Shown here piece after piece: positions 26,881-37,015 of a DNA stretch of 64,000 nucleotides. The notes beneath the pieces were generated by a model. The model was not told where the DNA came from. It saw only the letters and a list, made by a program, of their open reading frames with translations, and did no database searches. The stretch is from a bacterium (GTDB lineage: Bacteria > Myxococcota > UBA727 > JAUIJE01). The translations under genes and the position numbers were made by a program. Location: positions 62,001 through 126,000 of the forward strand of contig JAUIJE010000016.1 in assembly GCA_030431455.1 (NCBI GenBank). Reading direction: 5' to 3'. Every line of letters starts with the position of its first letter. Position 1 is the stretch's first letter.

Positions 26881-28182
26881 ATGCACGAGTTCGCCCCCAA
26901 AGAGACGTTTCCCCGGGCCGCAGGCATTTCCCTGTCCCCGCGGCGGCTCTCCGCGGGCACCCTCGGCGCGGCCGCGGGCGAATTCGTGGACTTTCTGTGC
27001 CACGCGGGGGTCAGCTACTGGCACGTGCTGGACATCGGCCCCCGGGACCCGGGCGGGCTGCCGCTCAGCGTGTTCGCCAAGGACCCGGGCTTGGTCGACC
27101 TCGACCTGCTCGCCCGGGCCGGCCTGGGCGAGCGCGCGGCCGGCGCGGACGAACACCTCGCGGGGGTGCGGGCCGCGGCCGCGCACCTCGTGAGCCAAAA
27201 GGATGCACACGCATTGTTCGCCGGCTTTGCCCAGTTTCGCGAGGGCCGGGTGTGGCTCGACGACTGGGCTTTGTTTGCGGCCCTGCAAGAGCGAGAGGGG
27301 CCGGTCTCGGGCTGGCCCGAGGCCCTGCGGCACCGCAGCGCGTCGGCGTTGGCCCAGGCCCGGGCCCAGCTGGCGGACGAGATGCTCATCCACCAGGCGG
27401 TGCAGTTCTTCGCCGACCTGCAGTGGAACGTGCTGAAGGTGCAGGGCTACGACACCGGGGTGCGGTTCTTGATGGACCTGCGGGCCCGGCTCTCACCTGA
27501 GGGGTGTGACGTGTGGACCACCCCCGGGCAGTTTGTCGTCGAGGACGAGGGGGCGCGGTCGAAGTTCGCGCGGATGTCTGACGACGGGTTCCGCTTCTGG
27601 CGCACGGCCTTCGCTGAAGCATTGGACACGGCCCAGCTGGTGCGGCTGCTCCCGGTGGCGACCCTCGCCGAGGGGGCGGTGTCGTTGGTCGACGCGTTTC
27701 GCAACATCCGGCGCAACATGCCGCTCATCCCCGACGACGCGGACCCGTTCTCCGAGGGGCAGCGCGCGTTCCGCACCACCGTGCGCCTGCCTGACGTGGT
27801 CGAGCTCACCGCCGCGTTCGGCCATGGGGCGGAGCACCGGCACCTGCCCCACCACCACGGGGTCAACACCGTGGTGCTCACCCGGCGGCCCGAGCACACC
27901 GTGCCCGTGGACGAGGGCGCCGCCACCACCCATCTCGCCGCGTACATGCCCCATCACCCGCCCAAGAAAGCCCGGGTGCGGCTGGGGTTGATGAGCGCGG
28001 CCCACACCGCGCTCATCGACGCCCGGGATCTGTTCGCGGACGAGCACGACCGCTTCGACGTCGCCCAGTTCGATCCCGGGCTGGCGGATCGGCTGGGCGA
28101 AGAGATCGCCTTGTTCGATCGGGACGAGCTCAAGCGCATGCGCGAGCAGAGCATGCGCCAGTCGGGCAAAAAGCCCCGATAA
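26881..28182 (+). CDS. GH77 (4-alpha-glucanotransferase-like) homologue, catalytic motifs degenerate
   Basis: A 433-residue protein with MalQ-like landmarks: GISLSPRRLSAGTLG at the N-terminus, EFVDFLCHAG, WLDDWALFAAL, a FADLQWNVL segment and PHHHGVNTVVLT. Known GH77 enzymes have RIDHF(R) with the nucleophile, an AEDLG glutamate and THDND. None is recognisable here: the last aligns to TRRPEH, and the region of the first two reads LDTAQLVRL and ATLAEG. It is also shorter than the usual 500 or so residues. It is probably a non-catalytic carbohydrate-binding or regulatory relative, or a much-changed enzyme. The ATG at 26881 has no clear ribosome site. Confidence 0.82.
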   Translation: MHEFAPKETFPRAAGISLSPRRLSAGTLGAAAGEFVDFLCHAGVSYWHVLDIGPRDPGGLPLSVFAKDPGLVDLDLLARAGLGERAAGADEHLAGVRAAAAHLVSQKDAHALFAGFAQFREGRVWLDDWALFAALQEREGPVSGWPEALRHRSASALAQARAQLADEMLIHQAVQFFADLQWNVLKVQGYDTGVRFLMDLRARLSPEGCDVWTTPGQFVVEDEGARSKFARMSDDGFRFWRTAFAEALDTAQLVRLLPVATLAEGAVSLVDAFRNIRRNMPLIPDDADPFSEGQRAFRTTVRLPDVVELTAAFGHGAEHRHLPHHHGVNTVVLTRRPEHTVPVDEGAATTHLAAYMPHHPPKKARVRLGLMSAAHTALIDARDLFADEHDRFDVAQFDPGLADRLGEEIALFDRDELKRMREQSMRQSGKKPR

Positions 28183-28308
28183 AACGCGCCAGTACCGGCT
28201 GTCTCTGGCCAAGCCAGGCCCGGCGTGATAAAATTTTCCCACATTTGTCTACAACCTATGGCGCGCTGGCGCAGGGTTGGGGCAGCGGTTTCTTTTTTGG
28301 GAGGCCCC

Positions 28309-29190
28309 ATGGGCAAGCGCACCACCCTCGAAAACAAGTTCTACGACCTGTTCAACGAGTACTTCTACAACGCCGAAAAGCACCGGCGGTGGAACGTGTA
28401 CGAGGACATCCCCTGGGACCAAGCCTCGAAGACCCCCGACCCCGAGGTCGCGACCTTGGTCGAGTCCTTCTTCGCGGTGGAGCTGTACCTCCCCGACTAC
28501 GTCCGCCACATCATGCGCATGGTGCGCAAGAGCCGCGGCCGGGCGTGGTTCCAAGCCAACTGGGGCTACGAAGAGGCCAAACACTCCATGGCGTTGGAGA
28601 AATGGTTGCTCACCTCCGGGGCCCGCACCGACGAGCAGCTCCAGGACTGGGAGAGCCAAGTGCTCGACGAGGAGTGGATCCTCCACTACGGCGACGAGCA
28701 GCTCATGAGCCTTTGCTACACCGTGCTGCAAGAGTTCGCCACCGGCCTGACCTACCGCCGGCTCAACACCTTCACCAAAGAGAAGGGCATCAGCGACCCG
28801 GCCCTCGCGGGTGCATTATCATTGTTGCACCGCGACGAGATCGGCCACTTCAACTTCTTCAAGAAGGGCCTGCAGATGTACATGGAGGTCGACCGCGACC
28901 GGGCCCTCGAGGCCATGACCGGGGTGCTGCAGAGCTTCCACATGCCCGCCGCCCACATCATCCCGGGATGGGACGCGCGCGACAAGCTCATCCGCGACTG
29001 GGACGTGATGACCGACCGCATCTTCCTCAAGGACGTGGTCAAGCCGGTGATGAAGAATCTCGGCATCGATCACCAGGAGATGCGCGCGGTGCGCCGCCGG
29101 ATGAAAGAGCAAGCGGAGAAGGATGCGCCCGAGGTCACCGAGATCATCGAGGCCGAGCTCAGCGACGACAAGTACTCGCAGGCCGCCTGA
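28309..29190 (+). CDS. Acyl-ACP desaturase-like diiron protein
   Basis: A 293-residue soluble ferritin-like helical bundle. The iron ligands of the stearoyl-ACP desaturase family are visible: Glu in FFAVELYLP, EEAKHS (E-E-x-x-H), Glu in LQEFATGL and DEIGHF (E-x-x-H). With reduced ferredoxin and oxygen it would introduce a double bond into ACP-bound fatty acids, and so tune membrane fluidity. The ATG at 28309 has GGAGG five bases upstream. It is followed by a perfect intrinsic terminator, so it is the end of its unit. An unusual AT-rich stretch of rare codons lies at 28811-28830. Confidence 0.88.
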   Translation: MGKRTTLENKFYDLFNEYFYNAEKHRRWNVYEDIPWDQASKTPDPEVATLVESFFAVELYLPDYVRHIMRMVRKSRGRAWFQANWGYEEAKHSMALEKWLLTSGARTDEQLQDWESQVLDEEWILHYGDEQLMSLCYTVLQEFATGLTYRRLNTFTKEKGISDPALAGALSLLHRDEIGHFNFFKKGLQMYMEVDRDRALEAMTGVLQSFHMPAAHIIPGWDARDKLIRDWDVMTDRIFLKDVVKPVMKNLGIDHQEMRAVRRRMKEQAEKDAPEVTEIIEAELSDDKYSQAA

Positions 29191-29220
29191 CCGGCACGCG
29201 CTCGCGATTCAGGCTAGAAC

Positions 29221-29247
29221 AAGCCCGCCGCTTTCGGCGGGCTTTTT
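29221..29247 (+). terminator. Rho-independent terminator after the desaturase
   Basis: A perfect 10-bp stem (AAGCCCGCCG with CGGCGGGCTT), a four-base loop CTTT, and a 3' arm ending in TTTTT. It sits 30 bases after the desaturase stop and before the SDR start at 29271. Confidence 0.9.
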
Positions 29248-29270
29248 CGTGGGCAAAAAAAGAGGACGCG

Positions 29271-30032
29271 ATGAACGAGAAGTTTTCGATGGCAGGGCGG
29301 GTGGCGATCGTCACCGGGGCAAGCAAAGGCATTGGGCAGGCGATCGCGGAGTCGTTGGCCGAAGCGGGCGCAGAGGTCGTGGTCAGCTCCCGCAAGCAGG
29401 CCGCGGTGGACGATGTGGCGAAGGCGATCAACGAGCGAGGCGGCAAAGCCCACGCCCGGGCCTGCCACATGGGCGACCTCGCCGAGATCGAGGCCCTGGT
29501 GGCGTTCGCCCTCGAGACCTGCGGGGGCGTGGACGTGGTGGTGAACAACGCCGCGGCCAACCCGGTGTTCGGGCCGGTGCTCGACGTGCCCGAGGGGGCG
29601 TTTGACAAGCTGATGCAGGTCAACGTCAAGGGGCCGTTCTGGTTGGCGCGGTGCTGCCATGAGTCGATGGCCGCGCGCGGGCACGGCAGCGTGATCAACA
29701 TCTCGAGCATCGGGGGGGTGTCGCCCGAGCCGCTCATCGGCATGTACTCGGTGAGCAAGGCGGCGCTGGTCTCGCTCACCAAGGTGATGGCCAAGGAGTG
29801 GGGCGCGGACGGCATCCGGGCCAATGTCATTTGCCCAGGCCTGATCAAGACGAAGTTCTCCCAGGCCTTGTGGCAAAACGAGGACATCCTCGAGCACACC
29901 GTGAGCGGCCAGCCCATCGGCCGGATCGGGGCCCCGGAAGAGGTCGCCCCGTTGGCGCTGTTTTTGGCCTCCGCGGCGTCGAGCTACTGCACCGGGGCGG
30001 TGTACATGGTCGACGGGGGTCACGTGATCTGA
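29271..30032 (+). CDS. Short-chain dehydrogenase/reductase (SDR)
   Basis: A 253-residue classical SDR oxidoreductase. The Rossmann motif is TGASKGIGQAI, the cofactor acid region SSRKQ suggests NADP(H), and the NNAA block and the catalytic set Ser (NISSIGG), Tyr and Lys (YSVSK) are complete. The PG motif ICPGLIKTKF and the C-terminal VYMVDGGHV are typical of FabG-like enzymes. The ATG at 29271 has GAGG upstream. The substrate is not defined by sequence; proximity to the desaturase hints at lipid metabolism, but a terminator separates them. Confidence 0.93.
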   Translation: MNEKFSMAGRVAIVTGASKGIGQAIAESLAEAGAEVVVSSRKQAAVDDVAKAINERGGKAHARACHMGDLAEIEALVAFALETCGGVDVVVNNAAANPVFGPVLDVPEGAFDKLMQVNVKGPFWLARCCHESMAARGHGSVINISSIGGVSPEPLIGMYSVSKAALVSLTKVMAKEWGADGIRANVICPGLIKTKFSQALWQNEDILEHTVSGQPIGRIGAPEEVAPLALFLASAASSYCTGAVYMVDGGHVI

Positions 30033-30068
30033 GCGCAGGCCGGGGGGCGGGACCCGCGAACCCGGGGA

Positions 30069-31636
<1,568 letters not shown>

Positions 31637-31640
<4 letters not shown>

Positions 31641-32062
31641 GTCGAGACCTTCGCACGATGCAGCCACATGTGGACAGGCTCGAGCAGGTGCCGCTCGTCG
31701 ACGATGGGCTTTGACACGTAATCGTCGAACCCGCTGGCCAGGAGCTTCTCCCGGTCCCCGTGCATCGCGTGGGCGGTGAGGGCGATCATCGGGGTGTGCA
31801 CATGGGCCGCGACCGCGCGCAGCCGCTGGAGCAGTTCGACCCCGTCCATGCCGGGCAGGGCGATGTCGAGCAGAAACAGATCCACGTCGCCGATGCGGGA
31901 CAATCCATCGAGGCAGGCCTGGGCGTCGTCGAACACCGCCAACCGGTAGAGGTCACCCAACAGCGCCCGCACGAGCAGCTGGTTGTCCGGATTGTCCTCC
32001 ACAAGCGCGATGGTGGCCAACGGCGCTCCTTGCCCCCCAACCGACTTGTTCCCCGCCTCCAT
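31637..32062 (-). CDS. Single-domain response regulator
   Basis: A 141-residue receiver domain without an output domain. It has the acidic pair in VEDNPDNQ, the phosphoacceptor Asp in LLDIALPGMDG (about residue 65), Thr in ALTAHA and Lys in VSKPIV. It would act by protein interaction, CheY-like, or as a phosphorelay intermediate. The ATG at 32062 is used; its end overlaps the kinase start, so the two are made together. Confidence 0.92.
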
Positions 32063-32109
32063 GCTACCCCAGCCAACGCGCGGCGCGCGCACCTGGGACG
32101 TGCGCCGGG

Positions 32110-32538
32110 TCAAAGGCCGGGGTCGGCGTCGTCGTCCGCGAGCAGCCCGGTCGGCCCCGGCGCGGCCCGAAGCCGCTCGATGTCGCGCTGGCCCACCAAA
32201 CAAAAACAGATGCCGCCCGGCCCGGTGACCAGCCGGCCCGGCGCGTGGGCGTCCCAGGGCAGGGGGGCCACCGCGCACCCCCGTTCGGTGAGGTGGGCGA
32301 TGCCGGCCTCGAGGTCGTCCACCGCAAAGCTGGGCAAAAAGCCGCGCGCGGGCATCGAGCCGCTTACATCGACGTACACCGCGTGCTGGCCGAACCCGAA
32401 GGCGAGGTGCGCGTCGTCTTCGTCGAGCACCGGCAAGCCCAGGGTCTCGTGCAACACCGACAGGGCGTCCTCCCGTGAGGCCGCGAGCGCCCACGTGGGC
32501 ACCACCGAGAAACGCACGGGCCGGCGCCGGTCGGACAC
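32110..32538 (-). CDS. VOC/glyoxalase-like domain protein
   Basis: A 142-residue small protein with a beta-alpha-beta-beta-beta vicinal-oxygen-chelate pattern: LHETLGLPVLDEDDAHLAFGFG, VYVDVSGS, FAVDDLEAGIAHLTERGC and VTGPGGICFCLVGQ. Such proteins are dioxygenases, glyoxalases or binding and resistance proteins. The start is a GTG at 32538 with no visible ribosome site, so it may be leaderless. It lies 47 bases upstream of the response regulator on the same strand. Confidence 0.78.
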   Translation of the reverse strand: MSDRRRPVRFSVVPTWALAASREDALSVLHETLGLPVLDEDDAHLAFGFGQHAVYVDVSGSMPARGFLPSFAVDDLEAGIAHLTERGCAVAPLPWDAHAPGRLVTGPGGICFCLVGQRDIERLRAAPGPTGLLADDDADPGL

Positions 32539-32604
32539 GGTCCGTAACCTAGCAGCCGCGGCCCGAAAAAGGCGGGGCCGGGGCCAGGCTGTTACTTTGG
32601 CCCC

Positions 32605-33459
32605 ATGGACCGCAAAGCCTTGATCGCCATTGCCTTTGGACTGTTCGTGATCCCCGCGCTGGCCTGGTGGGTCGAGGGCCGGGCCCCCGGGGCAGAGCCG
32701 GGCGCGAACCCCGCGGCCACCCCCGCCTGGTTGCAGGGCTTGTGGATGCGGGCCGACATCGAGACCTGGGACGACCAGGTGCGTTTTCACTATTTTCACG
32801 ATTCCAGTCCCATTGGGCTGTACCGCTACGGCAAGCGATGCCTGAACAACACCCACTCGTACGATGTGCGCGTGGACGGCGATCGCGTGACCTTCGTGTA
32901 CCGCAAGACCGGTCGACGCGCGGTGGCCCGGGTGACCCAAGCGAAGTCGGCGTCGGGTGACCCGGAGATCGTGATCGACCCCGACCCCGAGGAGGGCCGC
33001 GCTGTGCGGTACCGCAAGATGCGCCCGCCGGTTGACCCCGCCGGCCCGGTGGCGCGCGAGGGAGGGTTCGATCGCATGTGGATGAACGTCACCGAGTACA
33101 AGACCGGGGGCATGGGCTTTGACATCTACCAGTTCAAGCCGCCGGGCATGGACGGCCGCGGCATCGGCTGGTTCCACACCGGCGACTTTGACGACTGGAG
33201 CACCGAGGCGCTGACCTATACGCGCCGGCTCGCCCCCCACCGGCTCGACGAGAGCAAAGGGGAGCTGGAGTTTTCGTTCACCTGTCGGCGCGAGCGGGAT
33301 CGCACCCGGTTCAAGGTCAAAGAAGGCAAGCGCCGCCGGTTGCAGCTCGACAAGGACCCGCGCAACTTCTGGGCGGCGCAGTCGTACACCGACGGGGGCA
33401 AAGCGTTTTTCGCGGACACGCTCGGCCCGGATCGGTGGTTGGGGCTGTCGACCCCCTGA
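32605..33459 (+). CDS. Hypothetical membrane-anchored protein
   Basis: A 284-residue protein. The ATG at 32605 starts a single N-terminal hydrophobic anchor (about 5-22). The exported part is basic and aromatic-rich (MWMNVTEYKTGG, FDIYQFKPPGMDGRGIGWF), with two cysteines (KRCLNN, FTCRRE). It looks like a beta-rich ligand-binding domain, but I do not recognise it. It stands alone between a divergent VOC gene and convergent bolA. Confidence 0.8.
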   Translation: MDRKALIAIAFGLFVIPALAWWVEGRAPGAEPGANPAATPAWLQGLWMRADIETWDDQVRFHYFHDSSPIGLYRYGKRCLNNTHSYDVRVDGDRVTFVYRKTGRRAVARVTQAKSASGDPEIVIDPDPEEGRAVRYRKMRPPVDPAGPVAREGGFDRMWMNVTEYKTGGMGFDIYQFKPPGMDGRGIGWFHTGDFDDWSTEALTYTRRLAPHRLDESKGELEFSFTCRRERDRTRFKVKEGKRRRLQLDKDPRNFWAAQSYTDGGKAFFADTLGPDRWLGLSTP

Positions 33460-33465
33460 GCGGGG

Positions 33466-33789
33466 TCAGCCGCGGTCGGCCTTGCTGCCGCCGCGACAGG
33501 GAGGCGCGGGGTTTTGGACCTCGCCGCCGGCGGCTTCCCACTCGGCCGGGGTCAGGGTCTTCATCGTCAGGGCGTGCAGGCCGGCCTTGAGCTCGTCGCC
33601 CAGCGCTGCGTAGACCGCCCGGTGTCGCTGCAGGGGGTTTTGGGCCGCGAACGCCTCGGCCACGATGATCAGGTTGAAGTGCGTTTCGCTGTTCGCAGGA
33701 ACATTGTGTTGGTGGCTCTCGTTCACCAGCAGGAGGCGCTCGGGGTCGAGCGCCTCGATGAGCTTGGCTTCCATCTGCTCTTGGAGCAC
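33466..33789 (-). CDS. bolA: BolA family protein
   Basis: A 107-residue protein of the BolA fold, which works with monothiol glutaredoxins in iron-sulphur handling and stress. It has HQHNVPANSETHFNLIIV and RHRAVYAALGDELKAGLHALTM, both diagnostic, with the conserved His pair. The GTG at 33789 has GGAGG six bases upstream; an internal ATG at 33774 is possible. It follows the 1026-residue lipoprotein by 14 bases on the same strand, so it is probably co-transcribed. A basic, Gly-rich tail extends beyond the domain. Confidence 0.92.
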   Translation of the reverse strand: MLQEQMEAKLIEALDPERLLLVNESHQHNVPANSETHFNLIIVAEAFAAQNPLQRHRAVYAALGDELKAGLHALTMKTLTPAEWEAAGGEVQNPAPPCRGGSKADRG

Positions 33790-33803
33790 GGGCTCCTCCG
33801 TGG

Positions 33804-36800
33804 CTACTGCACGTCCCAGTCGATGGTGTAGTCCCCGCCGTCGGGGATGCCGCCCCCGCTGAACTCATCCACCACGATGAAGTAGGTCTGCAGCGGCCCG
33901 CTGTGGGTGTGTTCGATGACCTCGGGGGTTTGGCCGAAGTTGTCGTCGCCGGCGACGCACGCGTCGGTGCCGGAGATCGGGCAGCGGTCGGACAACCACA
34001 AGGCGCTGTCGAGCCCCGGGCCGGTGGGGGTGAGGGTCACGCTCAGGGTCTGCCCGTCGGACAGGTCGATGGCGTAGACGCGGTCCCAGCCATTGGCGCT
34101 GTAGTTGGTGCAGTCGCCGTAGTCCTCGGGGTTGTAGGTGTTCTCCAAGGTGTCGTCGAGCGAGTCGCTGATGCTGCCGCTGGGGGTCAACAACGGGATC
34201 GCGATCTCACAGGTCGCGCCCTCGCCGGGGAAGAAGTAGCTCGCTTGCAGGGTGTAGGCCCCGTTGTTGGCCGCGTAGGCGTCGACCACGATGGTGACCG
34301 GGACGCCGGTGGTGACCGGCACCCGGATGCGCTCGGGCTCGTCATCGCAGGTGAGGTCGTCGGTGGCGCCACAGTCGGACCAGGCGTAGAGCACCGCGTC
34401 GAAGTCCGCGGCGGTGAGGCGGAAGTCGACCAGGCCGTCGGCCGCGGGGGTGAAGGTATAGAACACGTCGCGGCCGTCGGTGGCCGAGCTCGACTGGCAT
34501 CCGTCGGTGAACGCGCTGGCGTCATCGTTGGCGCCCCGGGTGTCGCCTTGCACCACCACCGGGGAGCCGTCGGTGGGCACGGTGAGCACGGCCGCGCCCG
34601 CGCAGGTGTCGTTGGGCGGCGCCTTCAAGTAAAAGACATTGAGGCTGAAGGCCCCCGCGCCGGTGCTTTGGCCGTCGACGACCAAGCTGTAGGTCTGGCC
34701 GGTGACCACGTCGAATTCGATTTCGCTGGCTGCGCAGTCGATGAGGTTCGTGCAGGTGTCGTCCATCGCGTAGACCCGGCCGGTCCACCCCACGGTGTTG
34801 AGTTGGGCCACGATGCGCGCGTCTTCGGCGGCGACGAATGAGTACACCACGTCCTGGTGGGCCGCGGCCGCGGATTGGCATTGGGGGTCCTGCGCATTGA
34901 CATTGAGGTCATCGAGCGCGGACCGGGTGTCGCCTTGGACGGTCAGCGTGGTCCCGTCGGTGGGCAAGGTCGCGGTGAGATCGGTGGCGGTGGCGCAGGT
35001 GTCGTTGGGGGGCGGAAGCAAGAACGCGGCGCGCAGGTTGAACACCCCCGCGTCGTCGTCGTAAGCGTCGACCGCGATGTGGTAGGTCTCGCCCGTGGTC
35101 ACCGGGAGGCTCAGCTCCGGCGTGCCCGAGACCGAGGCCGAGCCGTTGCACGCGGCCTGGGTCAGGTCGCCGCAGCCGCCGGTGTAGGCGACCAGGGCCC
35201 CGGCCCACGATTCGGTGTCGAGGTCGAACACCACCGTGCCGTCCGACGGGGCGGTGAAGGTGTAGAACATGTCCTGGCCCTCAGCGGTGGAGGGGGTGCA
35301 GGTGCCGCGGACCTTGTCGGTGGCGGTCTCGTTGGTGTCGTCGAAGAACACGGGGGTCCCGTCGGTGGGCAGCACGATCGGTGTGGCCGCGGCGCAGGTG
35401 TCGTTGGGCGGGGCCACGTACAGGCACACCTGGTTGTCACAGTATTGGCCGAGCAGGCTCGCGTTCGGCTCACACTGCTCGCTCGGTTCTTGTTGGCCAT
35501 TGCCGCACACGCCTTCGATGTACTCGGCGATGAGGTGATAGCTGATGATGCCGGCGGAGGTCTTGGTCACCTTGACCAGCAGGGTCTCATCGCCGAACAA
35601 CACATCGCCGCCCAGCTCGATGAGCAGCGCTTCCCGGCAGGGGCTGGCGGTGTAGGAGGCGGCCGCGGGGGTCTCCACGTCATTGATCGCGTAGATGTCG
35701 GCCCGCACGTTGGTCGCGCCGGAGCAGTTGTTGGCGTCGACATCGACGCCCCCTTGGCGAACGCGCACCGCGCCGGGCAACAGGCCGCCGGGAAGCTGCA
35801 GGCGCCACCAGTCGACGTCACCGGCCTCGAGGGTGCCGCGGGCCACGTCGTCGAGCGGAAGCAGCTGGATGCCGGGATCGTAGGGGCCGTCGTTGCCCCC
35901 GTCTTCGTCCTCGCGGGTCGAGCCGTCGTCGAACAGACAGTCGGCCCCACAGAAGGCGGTGCCGTCACACTCTTCGCCCGGCTCGACGAGGTCGTTGCCG
36001 CACTCCGGTTCGCCGCACTGGCTCAGGTCGGCGGCGGAGATGAGACCGGGGCAGGGCCCTTGGTTGCAGCTGCCCGGGCCGTCGCACACATCGCAGTCGT
36101 TGGGCGAGGTCGACCCGTTGCAGTCGGGGTCCGGGATGCCGCAGCCGCAGTCACAGGTGTTGGAGAAGTCGTCGTGGCGAGAGCCCGCGCAGTTCCAGCC
36201 GTGGTCGCACCAGGCGATGTTGTCGGGGTCGATGTCGTCACAGCCAAACGAGAACGAACACCCCGAGGAGCTGCAGAACGAACAGTCGTCGATGGTGAAG
36301 TCGGGACCGCAGTCGGGGTCGAGCAACCCACAACCACAATCGCACGTCCCGTCGCCGATCCAGCTGGGGGAACAAATCCACACCCCGGGCCCGCCGATGT
36401 CCCCATCGCCGTCGCCGTCCCCGTCGCCATCCCCGTCCCCGTCGCCGTCGCCGTCCCCGTCCCCGTCCCCGTCGCCGTTGGCCGGGCGGGGGCCGCAGTC
36501 GGTGCAATCGGTGCCGTAGTCGCAAATCGAGAAGTCGGAGTCCGGGCCGCCGTCGTCGCAGAAGCCGTCATCGGAATCGACGCACTCGTCGGTGCAAATG
36601 AAATCGCCGTCGCCATCGCCGTCCCCATCTCCGTCGCCGTCTCCATCGCCGTCTCCATCCCCATCGCCGTCTCCATCCCCATCGCCGTCGCCGTCTCCAT
36701 CCCCATCGCCGTCTCCATCCCCGTCGCCGTCCCCATCCCCGTCGCCGTCTCCATCGCCCGCGTCGGGCCCGTCTTCCCCGGCATCTTCGCCGTCACCGCC

Positions 36801-36884
36801 GTCGGGCGAGCCAGTCCCATTCGGACAGCCCACGACGGACAACACACCCCAACACAGCAAACCGATCGACAAGACGCGTTTCAT
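33804..36884 (-). CDS. Giant DG-repeat lipoprotein with Cys-rich and PPC-like repeats
   Basis: A 1026-residue surface lipoprotein with a signal ending SVVGC (Cys20). Two Asp-Gly repeat linkers (encoded by 36603-36758 and 36399-36476) flank a Cys-bearing segment. Cys-rich modules follow (WIGDGTCDCGCG, ECGNDLVEPGEECDG), then from about residue 490 four repeats of roughly 120-135 residues. Three of these start PPNDTC, near 491, 625 and 757; the fourth, near 887, starts GATCE. They resemble bacterial PPC beta-sandwich domains. DG runs could bind calcium and act as stiff spacers. It is probably a cell-surface adhesin or scaffold; no enzyme motif was seen. Downstream bolA is tightly linked. Confidence 0.9.
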   Translation of the reverse strand: MKRVLSIGLLCWGVLSVVGCPNGTGSPDGGDGEDAGEDGPDAGDGDGDGDGDGDGDGDGDGDGDGDGDGDGDGDGDGDGDGDGDGDGDGDGDGDFICTDECVDSDDGFCDDGGPDSDFSICDYGTDCTDCGPRPANGDGDGDGDGDGDGDGDGDGDGDGDGDIGGPGVWICSPSWIGDGTCDCGCGLLDPDCGPDFTIDDCSFCSSSGCSFSFGCDDIDPDNIAWCDHGWNCAGSRHDDFSNTCDCGCGIPDPDCNGSTSPNDCDVCDGPGSCNQGPCPGLISAADLSQCGEPECGNDLVEPGEECDGTAFCGADCLFDDGSTREDEDGGNDGPYDPGIQLLPLDDVARGTLEAGDVDWWRLQLPGGLLPGAVRVRQGGVDVDANNCSGATNVRADIYAINDVETPAAASYTASPCREALLIELGGDVLFGDETLLVKVTKTSAGIISYHLIAEYIEGVCGNGQQEPSEQCEPNASLLGQYCDNQVCLYVAPPNDTCAAATPIVLPTDGTPVFFDDTNETATDKVRGTCTPSTAEGQDMFYTFTAPSDGTVVFDLDTESWAGALVAYTGGCGDLTQAACNGSASVSGTPELSLPVTTGETYHIAVDAYDDDAGVFNLRAAFLLPPPNDTCATATDLTATLPTDGTTLTVQGDTRSALDDLNVNAQDPQCQSAAAAHQDVVYSFVAAEDARIVAQLNTVGWTGRVYAMDDTCTNLIDCAASEIEFDVVTGQTYSLVVDGQSTGAGAFSLNVFYLKAPPNDTCAGAAVLTVPTDGSPVVVQGDTRGANDDASAFTDGCQSSSATDGRDVFYTFTPAADGLVDFRLTAADFDAVLYAWSDCGATDDLTCDDEPERIRVPVTTGVPVTIVVDAYAANNGAYTLQASYFFPGEGATCEIAIPLLTPSGSISDSLDDTLENTYNPEDYGDCTNYSANGWDRVYAIDLSDGQTLSVTLTPTGPGLDSALWLSDRCPISGTDACVAGDDNFGQTPEVIEHTHSGPLQTYFIVVDEFSGGGIPDGGDYTIDWDVQ
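36399..36476 (-). repeat. Asp-Gly coding tandem repeat, second tract
   Basis: A 6-bp unit (GGN GAY on the coding strand) repeated about 13 times with synonymous variation at both wobble positions, encoding an uninterrupted (DG)n linker in the giant lipoprotein. Such a tract can slip during replication or mis-assemble from short reads. Confidence 0.92.
36603..36758 (-). repeat. Asp-Gly coding tandem repeat, first tract
   Basis: About 26 copies of the GGN GAY hexamer encode the longer (DG)n linker close to the lipid anchor. Larger 12- and 18-bp sub-repeats (for example the alternation of gtctccatc and gccgtc blocks) show that it grew by segmental duplication as well as by single units. Confidence 0.92.
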
Positions 36885-37015
36885 TGAGCCCTCGCTCTTT
36901 CCTTCGTGTCACTTGCCACCCGCGAACACGGGCGTAAAGCGGGGCGCGGTCTTGATCCCCGCCGAAACGGGCGCTAAGAGACGATTTTTCAACCTCTTTC
37001 GGCTGGGGCCGTCAC

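Noticed and set aside
36399-36758. CRISPR array or non-coding satellite
   Set aside because: The repeat is a 6-bp in-frame codon pair encoding (DG)n in a protein with a signal peptide; there are no spacers.
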